Positions 1-5,474 of a stretch of DNA of 7,015 bases are shown piece after piece; the stretch's first letter is position 1, and the number at the start of each line of letters is the position of its first letter. Location of the stretch: positions 1 through 7,015 of the forward strand of contig CAAGKE010000002.1 in the NCBI GenBank assembly GCA_900770325.1. Direction: 5' to 3'. The notes beneath the pieces were generated by a model. It worked only from the letters and a program-made list of their open reading frames with translations. It made no database searches and was not told the origin of the DNA. The DNA is from Lachnospiraceae bacterium. Lineage in GTDB: Bacteria; Bacillota; Clostridia; Lachnospirales; Lachnospiraceae. The position numbers were made by a program, and so were the translations under genes.

Positions 1-124
1 CGCAGGTATTAGACACCAGTGAGAAAAAATCATTGCATCCCAGATAATTTATCCAGGGAAGCGGTGTTTTAGGTGTGGTAATGACATATTCTTTGTGTGA
101 ATCATCAAAATAACCAAATTTCAT
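1..124 (-). CDS. GH94 glycoside phosphorylase, cellobiose phosphorylase-like (N-terminal part only)
   Basis: Partial gene on the minus strand; the ATG is the complement of 122-124 and the reading frame stays open to the left edge (41 codons visible). The protein begins MKFGYFDDSHKEYVITTP and continues with PWINYLG and FFSLVSNT. This is the characteristic N-terminus of GH94 phosphorylases and is closer, from memory, to cellobiose phosphorylase than to chitobiose phosphorylase, which has REYVITRP and PWTNYLG. Such enzymes are cytoplasmic and split a beta-linked disaccharide with phosphate into a sugar 1-phosphate and a free sugar. A good AGGAG ribosome binding site (complement of 132-136) sits 7 bases before the ATG and fixes the start. 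The gene is divergent from a LacI-family regulator and has a LacI-type palindrome in its leader, which suggests repression by that regulator. The catalytic region lies outside the window, so the exact substrate cannot be read. Confidence 0.85.
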   Translation of the reverse strand, partial: MKFGYFDDSHKEYVITTPKTPLPWINYLGCNDFFSLVSNTC

Positions 125-148
125 ATTGCTTCTCCTTCGCTGTATAAT
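120..148 (+). promoter_or_regulatory. Candidate distal plus-strand promoter P1
   Basis: A perfect TATAAT at 143-148 is preceded, 17 bases upstream, by TTCATA at 120-125 (4/6 to consensus). Transcription would begin near 155 and run into operator O1, giving a leader of about 230 bases before the lacI-type gene. The arrangement copies that of P2 and O2 about 200 bp downstream. The -35 box overlaps the GH94 start codon. It may be fortuitous in such AT-rich DNA. Confidence 0.3.
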
Positions 149-157
149 TTAATTAGG

Positions 158-168
158 GAAAACGTTTA
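158..168. promoter_or_regulatory. LacI-type operator O1 (GAAAACGTTTA)
   Basis: AAACGTTT at 160-167 is a perfect 8-bp palindrome centred on CG. LacI/GalR-family operators typically have this form, because the hinge-helix leucine wedges into the central CpG. The same ten bases GAAAACGTTT recur at 357-366. The site lies between the GH94 start and the candidate GH94 promoter. Binding by the adjacent repressor is inferred. Confidence 0.6.
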
Positions 169-184
169 AGTACCTTTGGATAAA

Positions 185-213
185 AGTATATCTTATTTCA
201 TTTTAGAAATCAA
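185..213 (-). promoter_or_regulatory. Candidate promoter for the GH94 gene
   Basis: On the minus strand TTGATT (complement of 208-213) and TATACT (complement of 185-190) are separated by exactly 17 bases. They match the sigma-A consensus at 4/6 and 5/6 positions. Transcription would start near 178, giving a leader of about 54 bases. The palindrome at 160-167 would then lie at roughly +11 to +18, a standard position for repression. The region is very AT-rich, so chance matches are common; this is a reading by eye. Confidence 0.45.
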
Positions 214-227
214 TAGGCTGATTTCAG

Positions 228-307
228 AAAGAATACGGAAAATCATACAAAAAATAATCAGAAACCTTGGAAAATACTCACAAAAGACAAAAAAAGTGAT
301 AAAAAAA
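228..307. other. Phased A-tracts, probable intrinsically bent DNA
   Basis: Runs of three to seven A occur at 228-230, 239-242, 249-254, 262-264, 271-274, 282-285, 289-295 and 301-307. Their centres step by about 11.5, 11, 11.5, 9.5, 11, 8.5 and 12 bases, a mean of about 10.7, close to one helical turn. In-phase A-tracts are known to bend DNA. The tract lies wholly between the two operators and between the outward-facing promoters. No gene is supported here. Confidence 0.55.
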
Positions 308-319
308 TGGACATATTTA

Positions 320-348
320 TTGTTTTTTATAGAAAAACAGTATATAAT
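320..348 (+). promoter_or_regulatory. Candidate promoter P2 for the LacI-family regulator
   Basis: TTGTTT at 320-325 (3/6) and a perfect TATAAT at 343-348 are separated by 17 bases. Transcription would start near 355, directly over operator O2 at 357-367, and give a leader of about 30 bases ending in the ribosome binding site at 374-380. This is the natural layout for autorepression. The -35 is weak, but the -10, spacing and distance to the gene all fit. Confidence 0.55.
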
Positions 349-356
349 AAATATCC

Positions 357-367
357 GAAAACGTTTT
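357..367. promoter_or_regulatory. LacI-type operator O2 (AAAACGTTTT palindrome)
   Basis: AAAACGTTTT at 358-367 is a perfect 10-bp palindrome centred on CG. It shares the ten-base core GAAAACGTTT with O1, centre to centre 199 bp away. It overlaps the expected transcription start of the regulator gene, so the protein probably represses its own synthesis. Assignment to this repressor is inferred from position and form. Confidence 0.65.
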
Positions 368-385
368 AGATTCGGGGTGACATAT

Positions 386-1399
386 ATGGTTTCCATGAAA
401 GATATCGCAAAAAAATGTGGTGTATCTGTGGCTACGGTAAGCAAGGCACTGAATGGATACAGTGATATTGGCGAACAAAGACGGGCGGAGATCTGTAAAA
501 TGGCAGATGAGATGGGGTATTTTCCCAATTCTTCAGCCCGTGCGCTGAAAACAAAACGGACCTATAACCTGGGGATTCTATTTTCTGATAAGGCCCGCAG
601 CGGTCTGACCCATGATTATTTTGCCAGTATTATGGAAAGCTTTAAGGTTACAGCAGAGGCGAAAGGGTATGATATTACATTTACAAACTGTAATCTGAAC
701 AGCCGTCGGATGAGTTATTATGAACACTGCAGATACCGCGGACTGGATGGTGTAGTGGTTGCCTGTATCGATTTCTATACGCCTGAGGTACAGGAGCTGA
801 TTTTGAGCAGTCTTCCGGTGGTGACGATCGACCATGTGTTTGACTCCTGCATATCCGTAGTGTCGGACAATGTTAAAGGAATGAGAGATCTGCTTACTTA
901 TATTTATGAGCAGGGACACCGGAAAATTGCTTATATACATGGTATGGAATCCTCTACCACGAAGGCCCGTCTCGGCAGCTTTTACAGGACTCTGGAGGAT
1001 CTGGGAGTGAAGGTGCCGGAGGCCTATGTGCGGGAAGCAGAATATCGGGATACCGTAATGACAGAGACGTGTACGGGACAGCTTTTGGATCTGCCGGATC
1101 CGCCTACCTGTATCCTGTTTCCGGATGATTTTTCTGCATTGGGAGGAATTAATGCCATCCGGGCCAGGGGGCTGAAGATCCCGGATGATATTTCTATTGC
1201 AGGTTATGATGGCATTACTATTTCCAGGGTAATCGATCCGAAGCTGACGACGATCCATCAGGATACACTGACCATTGGCAAACGGGCAGCGGAAGAACTG
1301 ATCAGCCTGATAGAACGGCCCAAGATCACTCTGGTGGAGAAAATCGTGGTGGAAGGAAAGCTTGTGGAAGGTGCATCGGTAAAAAAACTGAATGGATAG
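386..1399 (+). CDS. LacI/GalR-family transcriptional repressor
   Basis: A 337-residue cytoplasmic DNA-binding regulator, normal for the family. The N-terminal helix-turn-helix spans about residues 4-24 (MKDIAKKCGVSVATVSKALNG). The hinge helix has NSSARAL at 48-54, whose Leu54 should wedge into the central CpG of the operator. A periplasmic-binding-protein-like sugar domain follows from about residue 60. It carries the typical late motifs AGYDG (about 272-276) and LTTIHQD (287-293). The start at 386 is chosen because GGGGTGA at 374-380 lies 5 bases upstream; ATG 395 is the alternative. The open frame continues upstream to a TTG at 176, but that stretch is AT-rich promoter DNA and unlike any LacI N-terminus. 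The gene is divergent from a GH94 phosphorylase and flanked by two LacI-type palindromes, so it probably represses that gene and itself. The inducer, perhaps a beta-linked disaccharide, is inferred only from context. Confidence 0.93.
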   Translation: MVSMKDIAKKCGVSVATVSKALNGYSDIGEQRRAEICKMADEMGYFPNSSARALKTKRTYNLGILFSDKARSGLTHDYFASIMESFKVTAEAKGYDITFTNCNLNSRRMSYYEHCRYRGLDGVVVACIDFYTPEVQELILSSLPVVTIDHVFDSCISVVSDNVKGMRDLLTYIYEQGHRKIAYIHGMESSTTKARLGSFYRTLEDLGVKVPEAYVREAEYRDTVMTETCTGQLLDLPDPPTCILFPDDFSALGGINAIRARGLKIPDDISIAGYDGITISRVIDPKLTTIHQDTLTIGKRAAEELISLIERPKITLVEKIVVEGKLVEGASVKKLNG

Positions 1400-1409
1400 G
1401 AAAGAGGAA

Positions 1410-1452
1410 GCCTGGAGGTTACTGTTCACGTCGTTCACAGTAACGCCTGGAG
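1410..1452. repeat. 27-bp hairpin flanked flush by 8-bp direct repeats
   Basis: GTTACTGT (1418-1425) and ACAGTAAC (1437-1444) form a perfect 8-bp inverted repeat around an 11-base loop. It is flanked without a gap by two identical copies of GCCTGGAG, at 1410-1417 and 1445-1452. That is the form left by a small insertion with an 8-bp target duplication. GTTCAC is also repeated within it (1424-1429 and 1433-1438). Related sequence occurs at 6310-6323. It sits between the lacI-type gene and udk; no T-run follows, so it is not a standard terminator. Confidence 0.7.
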
Positions 1453-1470
1453 ATCTGGAAGGAGAACAGT

Positions 1471-2094
1471 ATGGAGACGGTAATCATAGGAATAGCGGGA
1501 GGCACAGGTTCCGGGAAATCCACCTTTACCAACAGGCTGAAAAAAGCCTTTGGTGATGATGTGGCAGTGGTCTATCACGATAATTATTATCGGCGGCAGG
1601 ATGAGGTGCCTTTTGAGGAACGGAAAAAAGAGAATTATGACCATCCCGATGCTTTGGAAACAGATCTTTTGGTGGAGCATCTGAAGATGCTGAAGCGGGG
1701 AGAGGCTATTGACTGTCCGGTTTATGATTATACGCTGTATAACCGTTCGGATCAGGTGGTGCATATTGAACCGAGAAAGATTGTTCTGGTGGAAGGTATT
1801 TTGCTGCTGGCTGATCCGAAGGTACGGGAGCTGATCGATATAAAGATTTTTGTGGAGGTGGATGCGGATGAACGGATCATTCGCCGGATCCTGCGTGATG
1901 TGAAGGAACGGGGGCGCAATCTGGACAGTATCGTGTCTCAGTATCTGGCCCAGGTAAAACCGATGCATTATCTTTATGTGGAGCCCACAAAGGCTGAAGC
2001 GGATATCATTATCAACGGAGGCATGAATGATGTGGCATTTGACATAATGAAATCAAAGATTGAGCTTTTGCTGCGTCCGCTGCTGGAAAAATGA
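1471..2094 (+). CDS. udk: Uridine kinase
   Basis: Cytoplasmic pyrimidine-salvage enzyme that phosphorylates uridine (and usually cytidine) to the monophosphate using ATP or GTP. At 207 residues it has the normal length for bacterial Udk. The P-loop GGTGSGKST lies at 10-18. The YHDNYYR motif (35-41) holds the conserved aspartate Asp37. NYDHPDA (55-61) and PVYDY (83-87) are the usual nucleoside-binding motifs. VEGILLL (107-113) follows, and an arginine-rich lid segment (RIIRRILRDVKERGR) comes after it. AAGGAG at 1459-1464, six bases before the ATG, fixes the start. It follows the LacI-type gene by 71 bases and may be read partly from it, since no clear terminator separates them, but no functional link is apparent. 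A strong terminator follows 31 bases after the stop. Confidence 0.95.
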   Translation: METVIIGIAGGTGSGKSTFTNRLKKAFGDDVAVVYHDNYYRRQDEVPFEERKKENYDHPDALETDLLVEHLKMLKRGEAIDCPVYDYTLYNRSDQVVHIEPRKIVLVEGILLLADPKVRELIDIKIFVEVDADERIIRRILRDVKERGRNLDSIVSQYLAQVKPMHYLYVEPTKAEADIIINGGMNDVAFDIMKSKIELLLRPLLEK

Positions 2095-2125
2095 GACCGG
2101 CCGGATCTGTGTGCTTGGAAAAGGG

Positions 2126-2165
2126 GCGGTTTTGCAGATTTTATCAGGTCTGCAGGCCGCTTTTT
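2126..2165 (+). terminator. Rho-independent terminator after udk
   Basis: GCGG (2126-2129) pairs with CCGC (2157-2160), and TTTGCAGA (2131-2138) pairs with TCTGCAGG (2149-2156) using two G-T pairs, with T2130 bulged. The loop is 10 bases (2139-2148) and TTTTT follows at 2161-2165. The stem is GC-rich at its base and directly abuts the T-run, as expected for an intrinsic terminator. It separates udk from the next operon. Confidence 0.9.
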
Positions 2166-2197
2166 CTGATTAAGGTACTTTGTGTGGGGAAAATGAA

Positions 2198-2533
2198 ATG
2201 GATAAACGGTATGAGGCATTTCTTGAGACGAAGCAGGAAAAAAGGAAATTGGAGCTTGCCCTGAAGGGATATTTTTCCGGAGAAGAGATTACTGAGACAG
2301 AGAGGGAAGCGTACGATGCCTATCTGAAAAAAAGGATTCGACCGGCAGTTTCGGTTCTTCTGGAGCGGGGAGAATGTGACAAAATAATTTTGCTTCAGGA
2401 AAAAAATTTTTTCGGACGGAAGGAATTGGATGATTTCCTGGAGATAGCTCAGGAGAAGGGACAGTATTCTTCCTGGATCCGGCTTTTAAAGATGAAGAAT
2501 GAAAAATATGGTTTTGAGGATGAAGATGAATAA
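2198..2533 (+). CDS. Small helical protein of unknown function, first gene of the VWA/AAA operon
   Basis: I do not recognise a named family. The 111-residue product has no signal peptide, membrane segment or cysteine motif. It is highly charged and looks all-helical. The N-terminal third is rich in Lys and Glu (KQEKRKLELALKGYF, about 12-26), the middle holds RPAVSVLLERGECDKIILL, and the end is acidic (FEDEDE). The alternation of short helices resembles an alpha-solenoid adaptor, but that is a guess. ATG 2198 is chosen because GGGGA at 2186-2190 lies 7 bases upstream; an in-frame TTG at 2180 would lie upstream of that site. Its stop overlaps the start of the VWA gene by 8 bases, so the two are probably translationally coupled. 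The most economical inference is a partner or adaptor of the VWA/ATPase pair. Confidence 0.85.
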   Translation: MDKRYEAFLETKQEKRKLELALKGYFSGEEITETEREAYDAYLKKRIRPAVSVLLERGECDKIILLQEKNFFGRKELDDFLEIAQEKGQYSSWIRLLKMKNEKYGFEDEDE

Positions 2534-3836
2534 TCAGCGGAAAAAGGAGCATATGGAGCTGGGCCGGGATATTCTGAAAAAATGCCGAAGTGACCTGTAC
2601 GGCAGATACCCGTTTCTGGATACCGCCTTTGCCGGTGTGGGTTATCAGCCGTCAGAAAGAACCAGAAGTATCGGAACAGATGGGGTATGCTTTTATTTTA
2701 ATTCCTGTTTTCTGATCCGGCGTTATGCAGAGGATCCGGCAGAAGTCCGGCGAGGGTATCTTCATATGCTGCTTCATTGTCTGTTTCTTCATATATTGAA
2801 GGAGGAGGTATATGAGGAACGGCTGTGGAATCTGGCCTGTGATATGGCGGCAGAGCAGATGCTTGTGCTGGATGGGTATGAGGACGGCTGCCGGATTTCC
2901 CGGATCAGGATCGAATGCCTTAAGAGGCTGCAGGGCAGGGTGCCGGCTGCAGAGCAGATTTACAAAATGTTGAAAGAAGGCCTGTTTCCGGCAGAACTGG
3001 AAGAAATGGAAGAGGCATTCTGTTTTGATGATCACAGTTTCTGGAGAGAAAATACCGGAATAAAGGAAAAAGAACTGAGGAGTAAATGGGAAAAAATCCG
3101 GGAGCATACGGGGAATACGGGAGGATTTGGCGGCAGCCGGGCGGGAACAGAAGGCGGAAGGGAAGAAGAGGCCTGGGAGGAGCTGTACAGGAGCAGATAT
3201 GATTATCGTCATTTTCTAAAGCGCTTTACGGTTTTGAGAGAAGAGGTACAGCTGGATTTGGAGAGCTTTGATTATATCCTGTATAGTTATGGGATGGAGC
3301 ACTATAGGAGCCTGCCTCTGATCGAGCCGCTGGAATATAAGGAGGTAAACCGGCTGGAGGAGCTGGTGATTGCCATTGATACCTCAGGATCCTGTACAGC
3401 CCGGATGGTAAGTGATTTTCTGGGGGAAACCTATGAAATCCTGAAAGAAAAGGAAAATTTTTTCCGGAAAATGCAGGTGGTTATCATACAGTGCGACTGC
3501 TGTATTCAGGATGTTGCAGTGATACATTCTCCGGAAGAATGGGAAGAATACCGCAGTCATGTGGCAATAAAAGGAAGAGGCGGTACGGATTTCCGGCCGG
3601 TGTTTCGTTATATCCGCCAGGAACAGGAAGAAAAGAAGCTTCGTAATCTAAAAGCGCTGATTTATTTTACAGACGGGGATGGAGTGTATCCTCAGAACAG
3701 GCCGGATTATGAGACCGCTTTTGTATTTACGAAAAAGACACCCTGGATGAATCGGGTACCCCAATGGGCGCTGTGTTTGCTGACCGGGGAACAGACGGAG
3801 AGAGACCAGGCGGAACAGAGAGAGGAACTGGAATGA
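2526..3836 (+). CDS. VWA-like protein with a degenerate metallopeptidase-like N-terminal domain
   Basis: A 436-residue soluble protein. The N-terminal part resembles the putative metallopeptidase domain found before VWA-like domains (DUF2201 type). It has HMLLH at 80-84 with a further His89, then WNLACD at 101-106, where the aspartate would be the third metal ligand. The usual HExxH glutamate is Met81, so peptidase activity is doubtful. A Gly-rich linker (TGGFGGSRAGTEGG) follows. The C-terminal VWA domain has an intact MIDAS metal site: DTSGS at 285-289, Thr354 in GRGGTD and Asp383 in FTDGDG. Start 2526 is chosen for GAGG at 2516-2519, six bases upstream; in-frame ATGs at 2499, 2508 and 2520 lie upstream of or within that site. 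It overlaps both neighbours (8 and 4 bases). VWA proteins next to MoxR ATPases are known chaperone-like pairs that remodel or metallate other proteins; the client here is unknown. Confidence 0.88.
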   Translation: MNNQRKKEHMELGRDILKKCRSDLYGRYPFLDTAFAGVGYQPSERTRSIGTDGVCFYFNSCFLIRRYAEDPAEVRRGYLHMLLHCLFLHILKEEVYEERLWNLACDMAAEQMLVLDGYEDGCRISRIRIECLKRLQGRVPAAEQIYKMLKEGLFPAELEEMEEAFCFDDHSFWRENTGIKEKELRSKWEKIREHTGNTGGFGGSRAGTEGGREEEAWEELYRSRYDYRHFLKRFTVLREEVQLDLESFDYILYSYGMEHYRSLPLIEPLEYKEVNRLEELVIAIDTSGSCTARMVSDFLGETYEILKEKENFFRKMQVVIIQCDCCIQDVAVIHSPEEWEEYRSHVAIKGRGGTDFRPVFRYIRQEQEEKKLRNLKALIYFTDGDGVYPQNRPDYETAFVFTKKTPWMNRVPQWALCLLTGEQTERDQAEQREELE

Positions 3837-5392
3837 ATATAAAACAGGCAAAAGAAGAGATTATACGTGCAGTTCTGGCTTATCACAGAAAGGATGAGAG
3901 AGGATGTTATCAATATCCTCTGATCCGGCAGCGGCCTATTCTGCTGATCGGACCGCCGGGAATCGGAAAGACGGCAATCATGGAACAGGCGGCAGAAGCC
4001 TGCCAGGTGGGACTGGTGGCATATACGATCACCCATCATACCAGGCAAAGTGCCATTGGGCTTCCTCATATTGTGAGCCGGAAATATCAGGGAAGAGAAT
4101 ATAGTGTGACGGAATACACACTGAGTGAGATCATTGCATCGGTTTATGAATGCATGGAACGGACGGGAAAGCAGGAAGGGATTTTGTTTATCGATGAAAT
4201 CAACTGTGTTTCTGAGACTCTGGCACCTACTATGCTGCAGTTTTTGCAGAATAAAACCTTTGGCAGTCATAAAGTTCCGGAAGGGTGGCTGATCGTAGCT
4301 GCCGGAAATCCTCCGGAATATAATAAATCCGTGCGGGAATTCGATATTGTGACTCTGGATCGGGTACGGAAAATAGAGATTCAGGCAGACTGCGGTGTGT
4401 GGCTGGAGTATGCCCAGGATCACGGAGTTCACCCTGCTGTTTTGGCATATTTGTCCATCAAAAAGGATTGTTTTTATCAGGTGGAAAACAGGGCGGATGA
4501 AAAATATTTTGTAACTGCCCGGGGCTGGGAGGATCTGTCAGAGCTTCTGAAAAGCTATGAGGATCTGGGCCTGGAGGTAAATGCGGATCTGGTGGTGCAG
4601 TTTTTGCAGAAAAATGATATTGCAAGAGATTTTGCCGCCTATTATCAGCTTTACCGCAAATATGACGAAGATTATCAGATACCGGAGATCCTGTCAGGGA
4701 GGATAAGCATAGAGGGATATCAGGAAAAAGCCGCCATGGCGCGTTTGGCATCTTTTGAAGAGCGATTTACTGTGACAGAGCTGGTATTGAAAACACTGGA
4801 TTCCGCCTTTTTGGAATATGGGCAGATTTCCCGGTTTTTACACAGGCTTCGGGAAGTTTTGAGTTCATTGGAAGCAGCGGTCCTGGAACGGAAAAATAAA
4901 AAATCCATGGAGGGGCAGCCTGAAGGCAGAGAGATGCCGGAATACCTGGAGACGATGATCAGGCGGCGCCGGGAAAGTCTGGTAGTCAAAGAAAAAATGG
5001 AACTGATTTCCAGAGAGGAGGCAAGCTTGGAAGCGCAGGTAACGGAGACTCTGGAAGATTATCTTCTCACCTTGCAAAAACAGCACATTTCTGATGAGGA
5101 ACAGGGAATGGAAAGGATAAAAGCATGGTTTGAGACGGAGGCTGTCTGCAGAAAACAGCTTATTGCAAAGATCCGGGAAATGCTGGAGCGTTCTTTTCAG
5201 TTCCTGGCAGACTGTTTTGGAGAAGAACAGGAGATGATTCTTCTGGTATCGGGACTGACCAGAAACCGGCGGGCAGCGGAATTCATTGGAAAACATGGAA
5301 GTGATGCTTATTTGAAATATTGTGATATTATGCTGGGAAGCGGGGAGGAAGAATTGCGTCAGGCATGTCGGGAAGCACTGGAAATTCTATAG
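3833..5392 (+). CDS. MoxR-type AAA+ ATPase
   Basis: A 519-residue cytoplasmic ATPase. The AAA core lies in the first half: Walker A GPPGIGKT at 40-47, Walker B ILFIDE at 117-122, and sensor-1 asparagine in AAGNPP (Asn159). Arg177 or Arg179 in LDRVRKIEI may be the arginine finger. From about residue 290 the protein is helical and strongly charged, with a Lys/Arg-Glu-rich stretch near 370-430 that may form coiled coil. It ends with LTRNRRAAEFIGKHGSDAY, which resembles the ends of related Clostridia proteins. The ATG overlaps the VWA stop as ATGA, with GAGGA at 3822-3826 six bases upstream; this marks translational coupling. An earlier in-frame ATG at 3764 lies inside the VWA gene and has no good site. 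Together with the VWA protein it should form a MoxR/VWA machine using ATP to remodel a client. The long C-terminal half is well over the usual MoxR length of about 300-350 residues. Confidence 0.9.
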   Translation: MNIKQAKEEIIRAVLAYHRKDERGCYQYPLIRQRPILLIGPPGIGKTAIMEQAAEACQVGLVAYTITHHTRQSAIGLPHIVSRKYQGREYSVTEYTLSEIIASVYECMERTGKQEGILFIDEINCVSETLAPTMLQFLQNKTFGSHKVPEGWLIVAAGNPPEYNKSVREFDIVTLDRVRKIEIQADCGVWLEYAQDHGVHPAVLAYLSIKKDCFYQVENRADEKYFVTARGWEDLSELLKSYEDLGLEVNADLVVQFLQKNDIARDFAAYYQLYRKYDEDYQIPEILSGRISIEGYQEKAAMARLASFEERFTVTELVLKTLDSAFLEYGQISRFLHRLREVLSSLEAAVLERKNKKSMEGQPEGREMPEYLETMIRRRRESLVVKEKMELISREEASLEAQVTETLEDYLLTLQKQHISDEEQGMERIKAWFETEAVCRKQLIAKIREMLERSFQFLADCFGEEQEMILLVSGLTRNRRAAEFIGKHGSDAYLKYCDIMLGSGEEELRQACREALEIL

Positions 5393-5429
5393 CACATGGA
5401 TGCTTTTTGTGATTGAAGAAAGGCAAATC

Positions 5430-5474
5430 AGAATTACCTGCATATTCTGATAAAAAAGATAAGCAGGTAATTTT
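5430..5474 (+). promoter_or_regulatory. Inverted repeat burying the amidase ribosome binding site
   Basis: AATTACCTGC (5432-5441) and GCAGGTAATT (5463-5472) are perfect 10-bp complements. The pairing extends by a G-T and an A-T to 5430/5474, around a 21-base loop. The 3' arm contains the only ribosome-binding-like sequence (GCAGGTAA) and ends directly at the ATG at 5475. A transcript reading through from upstream should therefore fold and hide the site. The loop is AT-rich (TGATAAAAAAGATAA), and CATATTCTG at 5441-5449 resembles a late-sporulation -10 box. Confidence 0.7.

Noticed and set aside
176..385. In-frame upstream extension of the LacI-type gene from TTG 176 (70 extra residues)
   Set aside because: The stretch has promoter-like composition, contains operator O2 and a -10 box, has no ribosome binding site before 176, and would put a Lys/Ile-rich tail before a normal LacI N-terminus.
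578..1438. Long open frame on the minus strand opposite the LacI-type gene
   Set aside because: It is wholly antisense to a clear gene, has no recognisable domain or ribosome binding site, and is rich in His, Gln and Ile as expected for a shadow frame.
2166..2197. Promoter for the small protein/VWA/AAA operon between the udk terminator and its start
   Set aside because: Only about 30 bases are available after the T-run, and no -35/-10 pair with proper spacing is visible there or across the terminator; transcription may rely on leakage or an atypical promoter.
5391..5408. Possible terminator after the AAA ATPase gene (AGCA/TGCT stem then T-run)
   Set aside because: The stem is only 4 bp with a 6-base loop, too weak for an intrinsic terminator, though the T-run of five is real.
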